Positions 20,038 through 29,299 of a stretch of 64,000 nucleotides of DNA are shown piece after piece. This DNA is from Luteimonas sp. FCS-9. GTDB taxonomy: Bacteria; Pseudomonadota; Gammaproteobacteria; Xanthomonadales; Xanthomonadaceae. The position numbers and the translations under genes are program-made. Below the pieces are notes generated by a model. The model searched no databases, was not told the DNA's origin, and worked only from the letters and a program-made list of their open reading frames with translations. The stretch is from positions 1-64,000 of the forward strand of contig NZ_LASZ01000013.1 in assembly GCF_001014645.1 (NCBI RefSeq), given 5' to 3'. Positions within the stretch are counted from its first letter, which is position 1, and every line of letters starts with the position of its first letter.

Positions 20038-20928
20038 TCAGCCCGCCTGCGCCGGCACGCCCGGCTGCAGCACCGGCGCGCTGCGCGAGCGCCACAGCAG
20101 GAACAGGCCCAGCGCGACCAGCGGCAGCGACAGCAGCTGGCCCATCGTCAGCCAGCCGAACGCGATGTAGCCGATGTCGGCGTCGGGCACGCGGACGAAC
20201 TCCACGAGGAATCGGAACACGCCGTAGAGCAGCGCGAACAGCCCCGAGACGGCGTAGCGCGCACGCGGCTTGCGCGAGAAGACCCACAGCACGACGAACA
20301 TCGCCAACCCTTCCAGACACGCCTGGTAGAGCTGCGAGGGATGCCGCGCGAACTGGTCCAGCGCGCCGGTCGCGAACTCGGCCTGCAGGCGCTCGGCCGA
20401 CCAGCCGGCGAACGCCGGATCGGTCGGGAAGACCACGCCCCACCCGGCCTGGGTGTACTTGCCCCACAGCTCGGCGCCGATGTAGTTGCCCAGCCGCCCG
20501 AAGCCCAGGCCCGGCGGCACCAGCGGCGCCACGAAGTCCATCACGTCGAAGAAGTGCAGGCGCTGGCGGCGCGCCCACCACCAGGCCGCGACCAGCACGC
20601 CGAGCAGGCCGCCGTGGAAGCTCATGCCGCCGTCCCAGACCTTGAACAGCATCAGCGGGTCGGCCAGCAGCTCGCCCGGCGCGTAGAACAGCACGTAGCC
20701 GATGCGCCCGCCCAGGATCACGCCGAGGATGCCGTTGAACAGCAGGTCGCCGAAGCGCTCGGCATCGACGCCGGGCAGGCGGCCGGCACGGATGCGCAGC
20801 CGCCCCAGCCACCACGCCGTCCCGAAGCCCAGCAGGTACATCACGCCGTACCAGTGGATCGACGGGTGGAACGGCCCCAGCTGCGGCAACTGGACGGCGA
20901 TCGGGTCGATCTGGTGCAGGATCGTCAT
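20038..20928 (-). CDS. lgt: Phosphatidylglycerol-prolipoprotein diacylglyceryl transferase
   Basis: Lgt transfers diacylglycerol from phosphatidylglycerol to the lipobox cysteine of prolipoproteins in the inner membrane. The 296-residue, multi-pass protein has the essential [11 protein letters not shown] segment near the N-terminus and the Lgt signature [13 protein letters not shown] around residue 135. The HPSQLYQA motif is also present. The adjacency to thyA is common in proteobacteria. The window itself encodes several lipoprotein clients. Confidence 0.95.
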   Translation of the reverse strand: MTILHQIDPIAVQLPQLGPFHPSIHWYGVMYLLGFGTAWWLGRLRIRAGRLPGVDAERFGDLLFNGILGVILGGRIGYVLFYAPGELLADPLMLFKVWDGGMSFHGGLLGVLVAAWWWARRQRLHFFDVMDFVAPLVPPGLGFGRLGNYIGAELWGKYTQAGWGVVFPTDPAFAGWSAERLQAEFATGALDQFARHPSQLYQACLEGLAMFVVLWVFSRKPRARYAVSGLFALLYGVFRFLVEFVRVPDADIGYIAFGWLTMGQLLSLPLVALGLFLLWRSRSAPVLQPGVPAQAG

Positions 20929-20932
20929 CGGA

Positions 20933-21709
20933 TCAGCGCGGCAGCGGGTGCTTGGGCTCGTCGACCGGCGGCGTGAGCTCGCCGCGGTTGCGCATCGCGT
21001 TGCGCTTGGCCCACAGGTTCAGCACCTCGACGAACGCCGAGAAGCCCATCGAGCCGTAGATGTAGCCCTTCGGGATGTGCAGTCCGAAGCCGTCGAGCGT
21101 CAGATAGACGCCGATCAGCACGATGAACGCCAGCGCCAGCATCTTCACCGTCGGGTTGGCGTCGATGAACTTGCCCAGCGGCTGCGCCGCCAGCAGCATC
21201 ACCGTGACCGCCAGCAGGATCGCGCAGACCATCACCGGGACGTATTCGCCGGCCATGCCGACCGCGGCGATCACCGAGTCGAGCGAGAACACGATGTCGA
21301 TGACCGCGATCTGCGCGATGACCGCGCCGAACGACGCCGTCGCCTTGCCGACGCTGCCGTGCGCCTCGGGATCCTCGCCCTTGAGCTGCTCGCGGATCTC
21401 CATCGCGCCCTTCACGATCAGGAACAGGCCGCCGAGGATCAGGATCAGGTCGCGCACCGAGATGCCGCGCCCGAACAGCTCGAACAGCGGATCGGTCAGC
21501 CGGGCCAGCCAGGCCAGCGTCAGCAGCAGCGCGATGCGCGTGATGCAGGCCACGGCGATGCCGAACTTGCGCGCGAACTCGCGTTTTTCGACCGGCAGCT
21601 TGCCGACCGCGATCGAGATGAAGACCAGGTTGTCGATACCGAGCACGATCTCGATCGCACTGAGCGTGATCAGCAGGATCCAGACCTGGGGGTCGGTCAG
21701 CAGTTCCAT
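20933..21709 (-). CDS. TerC-family integral membrane protein
   Basis: The 258-residue protein has seven predicted transmembrane segments and TerC hallmarks: [14 protein letters not shown] in the first helices with the conserved acidic pair, and [15 protein letters not shown] in the second half. TerC proteins have been linked to metal (Mn2+) efflux and tellurite resistance, with roles in loading exported metalloenzymes. ATG 21709 begins MELLTDPQ as in relatives; an ATG 3 bases upstream is equivalent. It ends four bases before lgt begins. Confidence 0.9.
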   Translation of the reverse strand: MELLTDPQVWILLITLSAIEIVLGIDNLVFISIAVGKLPVEKREFARKFGIAVACITRIALLLTLAWLARLTDPLFELFGRGISVRDLILILGGLFLIVKGAMEIREQLKGEDPEAHGSVGKATASFGAVIAQIAVIDIVFSLDSVIAAVGMAGEYVPVMVCAILLAVTVMLLAAQPLGKFIDANPTVKMLALAFIVLIGVYLTLDGFGLHIPKGYIYGSMGFSAFVEVLNLWAKRNAMRNRGELTPPVDEPKHPLPR

Positions 21710-21764
21710 CATGGGGAGGGCATCCTCGTTTGAATTCCGGCCGCCGCGGGGCTCGCGGCGGCAT

Positions 21765-22145
21765 TCACAGCCAGCGCGGCAGCAGGACCAGGGCCCACAC
21801 CGCCACCACATTGATCATCGTCACGAACACCGCGGCCGAACCCATGTCCTTGGCCCGCCCGGCGAGTTCGTGATGTTCGGCGCCGTAGCGCTCGATCACC
21901 GCCTCGATCGCCGAGTTCAGCAGCTCCACCACCAGCACCAGCAGGCAACTGCCGAGCAGCAGTGCCCGCTCCACGCCCGTCCCGCCCAGCCACAGCGCCA
22001 GCGGTGCGAGCACCGCGAGCAGGCAGACCTCCAGCCGGAACGAGGACTCGTGCAGCCAGGCTGCGCGCAGGCCCTGGCAGGACCACACCGTGGCCTTGAG
22101 CATGCGTGCCGGCCCGCGCGGCCAGTGCCCGGTCTCGTCGGCCAT
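21765..22145 (-). CDS. dgkA: Diacylglycerol kinase (membrane, prokaryotic type)
   Basis: DgkA phosphorylates diacylglycerol to phosphatidic acid, recycling lipid left by membrane-derived oligosaccharide and lipoprotein metabolism. The 126-residue protein has three transmembrane helices and the family signature VVELLNSAIEAVIER, followed by the RAKDMGSAAV catalytic region. Length and topology are typical. It is the first gene of the minus-strand run dgkA-terC-like-lgt-thyA-folA. Confidence 0.95.
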   Translation of the reverse strand: MADETGHWPRGPARMLKATVWSCQGLRAAWLHESSFRLEVCLLAVLAPLALWLGGTGVERALLLGSCLLVLVVELLNSAIEAVIERYGAEHHELAGRAKDMGSAAVFVTMINVVAVWALVLLPRWL

Positions 22146-22366
22146 CGCTCATGCCGGCCGGCGGCGGTCGGCCCCGGAGGGCCGGAAGCGCGGCGGCTGC
22201 GCTCGGGCCGCGGGCCGCGGGTGGGTCGAAGGCATGGAGGACCGGGTGGAAGGGAGCAGTCGCGACCGGGCGATTCTGCCACATCCCGGGCCGCCGGCCG
22301 GCCGCGGTTTGCATCGCGCGACAGGGACTGTTTGACTGGCGGCACGCTCGAACACAGGTCTCCCCG

Positions 22367-23074
22367 ATGCACGCACTGCCGTCCTCCCGTTTCCGCGCCG
22401 CCGCCGTCGTGCTGCTGGGCGCCCTGCTGCTGGCCGGCTGCGCCGGCACGCGCGCGCTCACCGCCGGCCTCGACCCGGTGTCCTCGCCCGAGTGGGCCCA
22501 GGACATGGCCCGGTTCGCCGCGCAGGACGCCGCGACCCCGCCGCCGGACCGGCCGGTCGTGTTCACCGGCAGCTCGTCGGTGCGCTTCTGGGAGACGCTG
22601 GCCGCGGACTTCCCCGACGTCCCGGTGCTCAACCGCGGATTCGGCGGTTCGCAGGTGCGCGACTCGGTGTGGTACGCCGACGAGGTCGCGCTGCGCTACC
22701 GTCCGCGCCAGATCGTGCTCTACGCCGGCGACAACGACACCGCCGAGGGCCGGTCGGCGCAGCAGGTGCTGGCCGACACGCAGGCCTTCGTCCGGCGCAT
22801 CCACGCCGAACTGCCCGGCACCCAGATCGCGCTGCTCGGCATCAAGCCCAGCCCGTCGCGCGCGAACCTGCTGGGCGTCCAGCGCGAGACCAACGAGGCG
22901 CTGCGCGCGTGGGCCGCGACCCAGCGCAACGTCGCCTACATCGACGTCTTCACCCCGATGCTCGATGCGAACGGCGTGCCGCGCGAGGACTTGTTCATCG
23001 AGGACCGCCTGCACATGAACGCCGCCGGCTACGCGCTGTGGCGCGATATCATCGGCCCGTACCTGGTCCGCTGA
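22367..23074 (+). CDS. SGNH/GDSL-family hydrolase lipoprotein
   Basis: The ATG at 22367 gives 235 residues with a lipoprotein signal ending LLAGC. SGNH blocks are visible: the nucleophile Ser in VFTGSSSVRFW, the oxyanion Gly region NRGFGGSQVRD, the Asn in LYAGDNDTAEG, and the catalytic Asp/His pair in EDRLHMNAAGY. The family hydrolyses esters or acyl groups on lipids or glycans; the substrate is not evident. The open frame upstream of this ATG is not used. Confidence 0.85.
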   Translation: MHALPSSRFRAAAVVLLGALLLAGCAGTRALTAGLDPVSSPEWAQDMARFAAQDAATPPPDRPVVFTGSSSVRFWETLAADFPDVPVLNRGFGGSQVRDSVWYADEVALRYRPRQIVLYAGDNDTAEGRSAQQVLADTQAFVRRIHAELPGTQIALLGIKPSPSRANLLGVQRETNEALRAWAATQRNVAYIDVFTPMLDANGVPREDLFIEDRLHMNAAGYALWRDIIGPYLVR

Positions 23075-23144
23075 CGCCGGCCGTTCACCCGGTCCGAATG
23101 CGCGCCCGTCCAGACTGCGCCCGGTATCGACCGGGAGCAGGACC

Positions 23145-23687
23145 ATGCGCCTCCGCCTCGCCGCCGGCCTGCTGGCCGCGCTGACCCTGGGAGCCTCCAT
23201 GCCGCACGCCTTCGCCCAATCGACCGTCGCGCCGCAGCACCCGGGTGCGCCCGGCTACGACGCCCTGCTCGACGCCGCCACCGCCCCGTTGCGCGCCGCG
23301 CTCGGAGACCGCGTGGTGGTCGACGTCGAACGCCTGGACCGGCTGGGCGACTGGGCGTTCCTGCAGGGCACGCTGCGCGGGCCCGACGGCGGCCGCCCGG
23401 ACTACGACGGCACGCCCTATGCCGAGCGCGCCGCGGCCGGCGGCATGTCCGACGTCTACGTCGCGCTGCTGCGTGCGCGACCGACGGACGGCCCCGCGCA
23501 CGACGGGAGCGAAGCCGCCCCCGCGCCCGCCGCGACCGGCGACGACGCGCCCACGGGCGCGCCGGGCGCGCCGGATCCCGCCGCGATCGAATGGACGCTG
23601 CTCGACCACGCGATCGGGCCGTCCGACGTGGCCTGGCTGACGTGGCCGGACACGCATGCGGCCCCGCGTCACCTGTTCGGCTTCTAG
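23145..23687 (+). CDS. Hypothetical secreted protein
   Basis: A 180-residue product with a clear signal peptide (cleavage near AFAQS). The mature part contains a short domain with VVVDVERLDRLGDWAFLQG, reminiscent of small periplasmic proteins with one alpha/beta unit. A Pro/Ala/Asp-rich disordered linker runs from about residue 115 to 148. The C-terminus IEWTLLDHAIGPSDVAWL looks structured. No family or catalytic motif can be assigned. It lies 70 bases after the SGNH gene. Confidence 0.7.
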   Translation: MRLRLAAGLLAALTLGASMPHAFAQSTVAPQHPGAPGYDALLDAATAPLRAALGDRVVVDVERLDRLGDWAFLQGTLRGPDGGRPDYDGTPYAERAAAGGMSDVYVALLRARPTDGPAHDGSEAAPAPAATGDDAPTGAPGAPDPAAIEWTLLDHAIGPSDVAWLTWPDTHAAPRHLFGF

Positions 23688-23697
23688 CTGACGGCAT

Positions 23698-23764
23698 GTA
23701 GGAGCGCGCTTGCGCGCGAAGGGCTTCCCACGGAGAGCCCATCGCGCGCAAGCGCGCTCTTACG
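23698..23764. repeat. Long inverted repeat (TAGGAGCGCGC palindrome)
   Basis: Left arm 23698-23720 and right arm 23742-23764 are reverse complements at 21 of 23 positions. An inner GGGCT/AGCCC pair extends the stem around a short loop. It lies between two convergent genes. The sequence is of the REP-like type common in Xanthomonadaceae and could act as a bidirectional transcription terminator or mRNA stabiliser. Confidence 0.8.
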
Positions 23765-23785
23765 TCCCAAAGCGAGAGCCCCGCA

Positions 23786-24463
23786 TCAACGCGGCGGGGT
23801 GATGATCTCGTAGTTGCCCGACGCGCCGCCCCAGCTGATCCGCTGCGAGCCGTCGGCATTGACGTTGTTGGAGCCGATGAACTGCGGCTTGCCGCCCTCG
23901 AAACCGGCGAACAGCACCACGTGCGACTGACCGTTCTTCTGCATCAGCACCACATCGCCCGGCCGCGCGTTCTCCAGCGACACCGTCTGCCAGCCGTCGC
24001 CCTTGAGGTTGTTGGCCAGTTGGTCGACCGACGCGCTGGCCTGGCCGGCGTCGATGACGCCCGCCTTCTGCAGCACCGCCGAGACGAAGTTCGCGCAGTT
24101 GACGTTGTTGGGCACCCACGACTGCATCGGGAGCTCGTCGCTGTGCTTGAGCTCGCCGGCATTGCGGCCGATGAACTGCTCGGCGATCGCGGCCGGGTTG
24201 CGCGCATCGATCGGGCCGGTATCGCCGCCGACCGCGCCGGTCCCACCGACGCCGGCCCCTGCGCCCGTGCCCTGGGGGCCCGGTGCGCCACCGGTCGCAC
24301 CGGGGATATTGAGCGTGTCGCCGGCGTAGATCTTGTTCGCATCGGTGATCTGGCTGTTGGCCGACATCAGGGCATCGACCGAGGTGCCGTAGCGCACGGC
24401 CAGCGCACTGAGGGTATCGCCCCAGGCGATGTGGTGGGACGAGGTGCTGCCGATCGCGGTCAT
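23786..24463 (-). CDS. LysM-CHAP-like protein without signal peptide
   Basis: The 225-residue protein has an N-terminal LysM peptidoglycan-binding domain (about 9-54, with GDTLSALAVRYGTSVD and IYAGDTLNIP) and a Gly-rich linker (55-85). A C-terminal CHAP/NlpC-like cysteine amidase or peptidase domain follows. The likely catalytic Cys is 123 in NCANFVSAV and His is 181 in GQSHVVLFAGF. There is no signal peptide or membrane segment, so export would need a non-Sec route. The start has GGAGA eight bases upstream. No immunity-like gene is adjacent. Confidence 0.8.
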   Translation of the reverse strand: MTAIGSTSSHHIAWGDTLSALAVRYGTSVDALMSANSQITDANKIYAGDTLNIPGATGGAPGPQGTGAGAGVGGTGAVGGDTGPIDARNPAAIAEQFIGRNAGELKHSDELPMQSWVPNNVNCANFVSAVLQKAGVIDAGQASASVDQLANNLKGDGWQTVSLENARPGDVVLMQKNGQSHVVLFAGFEGGKPQFIGSNNVNADGSQRISWGGASGNYEIITPPR

Positions 24464-24884
24464 CGCAGTGTCTCCGGAAAGGAATCTCGCATGTCCTGCG
24501 CGCGGGCAGGACGGATGGAACCCACTGTGGCCGTCTGGACGGCCGCACTCAATCTGGGAGCGACCCTAGTCGGGCGGCATCCCGCATTCATTGGGCGATT
24601 CCGCACGCACCGCCCCGCCCGGTTTCGCGCAACGCGTTGGTGCAGTGCGCAAACGCGAGCGACGCGCGCTTGCCTGAACCCGTAGCAAAACGTTTACAAC
24701 GCAGCGCACGGACACGCAGGACACGCATGAATTGGGCGCTGCGCGCGTGCCGCCACCGCGCGCTTGACAACGCCGCGATCGCCCAACAGCGTCGCCCATC
24801 CGGGCCATCGCATTCGCCGCCCGGACAGGAACAGGGGGAACAACCCGCACCGCAGTCGACGACCACCCTCCATAAGGACATCCC
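24464..24884. other. 421-base divergent intergenic region with two hairpins
   Basis: No gene is convincing here. Two perfect 7-bp stems occur in what would be the leader of the LysM-CHAP mRNA: GTCCTGC/GCAGGAC (24493-24512) and GGCCGTC/GACGGCC (24529-24544). Toward the protease gene there is a TTGACA at 24764-24769, but no good -10 follows at 16-18 bases. The base composition is slightly less GC-rich around 24680-24700. The rest shows nothing recognisable. Confidence 0.5.
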
Positions 24885-26099
<1,215 letters not shown>

Positions 26100-26113
26100 A
26101 GAACGCACCGGAG

Positions 26114-26136
26114 AAGGGCGCCTGTCGGGCGCCCTT
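26114..26136. terminator. Hairpin terminator between convergent genes
   Basis: A 9-bp perfect stem AAGGGCGCC/GGCGCCCTT around a TGTCG loop sits between the protease stop (26099) and the stop of the VOC gene (26149). Flanking A and T residues extend it slightly in both directions. It may end transcription from both sides. Confidence 0.75.
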
Positions 26137-26148
26137 CTTCGCGTGTGG

Positions 26149-26526
26149 TCAACGCCGGCGCGGGGCCCGCGCCGGCTGGTGCAGGCTCAGCACGGTCCCG
26201 TCGGGATCGAGGAAGTCGAGCGTGAGCCCGCCATCGGGCGCCTCGCTGACGGGCGTGACGAGATCGACGCCGTGGGCGACGAGCGCCTCGGCGCAGTCGT
26301 CGATGCCGCCATCGAGCGAGAACACCGGGATCGGCGTTTCGCCCGTCCGCACCGCGCGCTCGAGGAACACGAGCGTCACGGCACCGGCACGGGCGGTCGC
26401 GAGCGGTCCATCGTGGCCGTCCTCGACGTCGACCTGCAGGCCGAGCACGTCGCGATAGAAGGCGACGCTCCTGGACAGGTCGGCAACGAACAGCACGAGG
26501 GTTTCGAGACGGGCACGGGCGAGCAT
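26149..26526 (-). CDS. VOC-superfamily (glyoxalase/dioxygenase-like) protein
   Basis: ATG 26526 has an AGGAG site seven bases upstream and gives 125 residues. The two beta-alpha-beta-beta-beta modules of the vicinal oxygen chelate fold are visible: VLFVADLSRSVAFYRDVLGL at the start and FLDPDGTVLSLHQP at the end. Metal-ligand positions are only partly conserved, so it may be a binding or resistance protein rather than a glyoxalase. The upstream sigma-like gene has no stop codon before this start in any frame. Confidence 0.85.
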   Translation of the reverse strand: MLARARLETLVLFVADLSRSVAFYRDVLGLQVDVEDGHDGPLATARAGAVTLVFLERAVRTGETPIPVFSLDGGIDDCAEALVAHGVDLVTPVSEAPDGGLTLDFLDPDGTVLSLHQPARAPRRR

Positions 26527-27229
26527 GGGAACTCCTGAAGGATGGGCGACGCCGGTGCGTTGCCGCCGGCGGCCGGAACGTGAGCACCGCGTCGGACCAG
26601 CAGCAGTGACCGTCCGGATCGTGCGTCCCGAAGGCACCGCCGAGTGCAGCCGCCTTCAGCAACCGGCGGGCCGGCCCCATCGCCATTGGAGTCGCGCGGC
26701 GGCGGGGCGCCGGGGCCGCCGCGAAGGCGCGCTGTGCCGCCTGCACGCCCGCCGGCGCCGCCGCGACCGCCTTCCGGATCGAGGTCAGCCGCTGCCGGAA
26801 CGCCTGCGGCGCAATGCCCAGCAGCCAGCGGATCTCGTCGGCGTCGAGCCCGTGCAACGCGAGCCGTGCGACACGCCGCGCGGCAGGCGGCATTGGCGGC
26901 AAGGCCGGCGAAGCCACCATGCCAAGGCCCTCGTGCGCATGCACGGACGCGCCGACCTCGCGCTCGCGCCGGCGGCGACGACCCGCACCGCGGGCGGCCA
27001 ACGCGGCCTGTCGTCGCAAGGTACCGGCGAGCCACGCCGCGTCGCTGCGGCCGGCCAGGACCGCGGCGACCAGGACGTCCTGCACGAGGTCGTCGACGTC
27101 GGCCGCGCAGCGGCTCAGGCGCACCGCGTGCGCGCGCAGGCGGCGCAGCAGGGCGGCGTCGATCGCCTGCGATGCGGGCAGGTCGCCGGTCTGCGCGTCG
27201 GGACGATGGGCGGGCATGTCGGCGAGCAT
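26527..27229 (-). CDS. Sigma-70-like/HTH regulatory protein, 3' end undefined
   Basis: From ATG 27229 (or ATG 27217) the frame encodes a region 2-like segment with SRCAADVDDLVQDVLVAA, a basic linker GRRRRREREVG, and a region 4-like helix-turn-helix ALHGLDADEIRWLLGIAPQA followed by FRQRLTSIRKAV. This resembles diverged ECF-type sigma factors. After about residue 205 (GTHDPDGH) the same frame runs through the whole VOC gene to 26087. The other two frames are also open past the VOC start. The end given here is only the base before the VOC ATG; a frameshift near 26600 is one explanation. Confidence 0.6.
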
Positions 27230-27284
27230 AGCGCCGTCCCGACCGGACCGGCCGACGGGCGGGCACGCCTTCCGGTGTCGCGGC

Positions 27285-28523
27285 TCACTGCTGGCGCAGC
27301 GCCTCGATCGGGTCGAGCTCGGAGGCCTTGCGCGCCGGGTAGTAGCCGAAGAACAGGCCGGTCGCGACCGAGAACCCCGCCGCCAGCGCGACCACGTTGC
27401 CATTGAGCTGGATCGGCAGCTCGGTGTTGTAGCGGCCGACCAGCAGCGCGCCGACGACTCCCAGCGCGATGCCGAGCACGCCGCCGCCGAGCGAGAGCAG
27501 CATCGCCTCGGCGAGGAACTGGCGGCGGATGTCCGACGGCCCGGCGCCGACCGCCATGCGCAGGCCGATCTCGCGGATGCGCTCGGTCACCGAGACCAGC
27601 ATGATGTTCATGATGCCGATGCCGCCGACGATCAGCGAGATCGTCGCCACCGCGCCCAGCAGCCACGACATCTGGCTCGTGGTCTGGTTGCGCGTGGCCA
27701 CCAGCTGGGACACGTTGCGGACCTGGAAGTCGTCCGGCTCGCCCGGACCGATGCGATGGCGCTGGCGCAGCAGCGACTCGACCTCGTTCTGCACGTAGCC
27801 CAGGTCGCCGGCGTCGGCGACGGTCAGCGACACGTCCATAACCGCGCCGGCCGGCAGGCCCATCGCGCCCATCAGACGCCGCCGCGCGGTGTCCAGCGGC
27901 ACCATCAGGATCTCGTCCTGGTCGCTGCCGAAGCCGCTCAGGCCTTTGCTGCCGAGCGTGCCGAGCACGGTGAAGATCGTGCGGCCGATGCGCACCTGCT
28001 CGCCGATGCCGCTCTCCTCGCCGAACAGTTCGCGGCGCACCGTCTCGCCCAGCAGCACCACGCGCTCGGCGCCGGTGAAGTGCTGCGGCTCGAAGCCGCT
28101 GCCGTTGGCGATCGTCCAGCCGTTGATCTCCAGGAAGTCGGGCTGCACGCCGCGCCAGCTGCTGTTCCAGTTGCGCTCGGCGTAGACCACCTGGCTGCTG
28201 CCGCGCAGCGAACCGGAGATGTACTGCACTTCCGGGATCTCCTGCCGGATGGCGTCGATGTCGCCCTCGTTGAGGGTGAAGAAGCTCGAGGCGCTCATGC
28301 GCGCGCCGCCGGGCGAGCGGCCGGCGCTCGGGCCGATGTCGAGCTTCTGCGCGCCCAGCCCCGAGAGCTGCCGGTCGATCTCGGCCTGCGTACCCTGCCC
28401 CACCGACACCATGACGATCACCGCCGCGATGCCGATGATCACGCCCAGCGAGGTCAGCGCGCTGCGCATCCAGTTGCCGCGCAGCGCGAAGATCGCGGTG
28501 CGCAGGACGTCGAGGAGGTTCAT
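27285..28523 (-). CDS. MacB-type ABC transporter permease
   Basis: The 412-residue permease has the MacB/FtsX topology: TM1 near residues 20-42 after an amphipathic N-terminus, a large periplasmic domain (about 45-275), and three C-terminal helices. It includes the conserved SVTERIREIGLRMAVGA coupling motif. The C-terminus FFGYYPARKASELDPIEALRQ is classic for the family. It follows the ATPase through an ATGA overlap and the adaptor gene upstream. The set is a MacAB-like mechanotransmission exporter of peptides, toxins or drugs. Confidence 0.93.
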   Translation of the reverse strand: MNLLDVLRTAIFALRGNWMRSALTSLGVIIGIAAVIVMVSVGQGTQAEIDRQLSGLGAQKLDIGPSAGRSPGGARMSASSFFTLNEGDIDAIRQEIPEVQYISGSLRGSSQVVYAERNWNSSWRGVQPDFLEINGWTIANGSGFEPQHFTGAERVVLLGETVRRELFGEESGIGEQVRIGRTIFTVLGTLGSKGLSGFGSDQDEILMVPLDTARRRLMGAMGLPAGAVMDVSLTVADAGDLGYVQNEVESLLRQRHRIGPGEPDDFQVRNVSQLVATRNQTTSQMSWLLGAVATISLIVGGIGIMNIMLVSVTERIREIGLRMAVGAGPSDIRRQFLAEAMLLSLGGGVLGIALGVVGALLVGRYNTELPIQLNGNVVALAAGFSVATGLFFGYYPARKASELDPIEALRQQ

Positions 28524-29299
28524 GGCGCCGCTCCGGGCATCGGGGGTCGGGATTCGGCCCCGGGGCCGGATCCCGGTTCGCGGTTCCCGAATCCCGGCTC
28601 TTCATGCAGCTCGCCGTCGCGCATGACGTAGGTGCGGTCGGCGTGGGCGGCGACCTCGGGGTCGTGGGTGATCAGCACCACCGTGTGGCCGTCGTCGCGC
28701 AGCTGCTTGAACAGCGCGAGGATCTCCTCGCCGGTGCGCGTGTCGAGCGCACCGGTGGGCTCGTCGGCGAGCAGCACCGGCGGCCGGTTGATCAGTGCGC
28801 GTGCGATCGCGACGCGCTGCTGCTGGCCGCCCGACAGCTCGCTGGGGCGGTGCGCCGTGCGCGCGCCGAGCCCGACCGCCTCGAGCGCGGCCTGCGCCCG
28901 CGCGCGGCGCTCGGCGGGCGGCACCGTCGCGTAGCCGAGCGGCATCGCCACGTTGTCGAGCGCGCTCATCCGCGGCAGCAGGTTGAAGCCCTGGAACACG
29001 AAGCCGATCGTGTCGCGGCGCAGGACCGCGAGCGCCTCGCGGTCGAGCGTCGCCACGTCGACCCCGTCGCACAGGTAGACCCCGGCGCTGGGGGTGTCGA
29101 GGCAGCCGATGAGGTTCATCAGCGTCGACTTGCCGGACCCCGACGGCCCCATGATCGCGACGAACTCGCCGCGCCGGATCGTCAGGTCGACGCCGCGCAG
29201 CGCCACGACCTCCGCCTCGCTGCCCTCGGCGTAGACCTTCTGCAGCGCGCGGGTCTCGATGACCGGGACCTCGCCGACGGCCGGTGCCGGGCGGCTCAT
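28520..29299 (-). CDS. MacB/LolD-type ABC transporter ATPase with repeat-derived tail
   Basis: The 259-residue nucleotide-binding subunit has Walker A GPSGSGKST, signature LSGGQQQR, Walker B LLADEPTGALD, and the LolD/MacB-specific spacing. ATG 29299 overlaps the adaptor stop. The family normally ends shortly after the VMRDGEL segment; here about 25 further residues rich in Gly, Pro, Glu and Arg are encoded by a GGGATTCGGG-type repeat tract directly before the permease start. The tail is therefore probably non-essential. Confidence 0.93.
   Translation of the reverse strand: MSRPAPAVGEVPVIETRALQKVYAEGSEAEVVALRGVDLTIRRGEFVAIMGPSGSGKSTLMNLIGCLDTPSAGVYLCDGVDVATLDREALAVLRRDTIGFVFQGFNLLPRMSALDNVAMPLGYATVPPAERRARAQAALEAVGLGARTAHRPSELSGGQQQRVAIARALINRPPVLLADEPTGALDTRTGEEILALFKQLRDDGHTVVLITHDPEVAAHADRTYVMRDGELHEEPGFGNREPGSGPGAESRPPMPGAAP
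28530..28600 (-). repeat. GGGATTCGGG-type repeat within the 3' end of the ATPase gene
   Basis: Read on the minus strand, the tract holds GCCGGGATTCGGGAACCG, GGGATCCGG and GCCGAATCCCGACCCC in alternating orientation. It encodes the last residues of the ATPase and ends at the permease start. Confidence 0.6.

Noticed and set aside
24764-24792. TTGACA upstream of the S8 protease as a promoter
   Set aside because: No acceptable -10 hexamer is found 16-18 bases downstream, so the match is probably chance.
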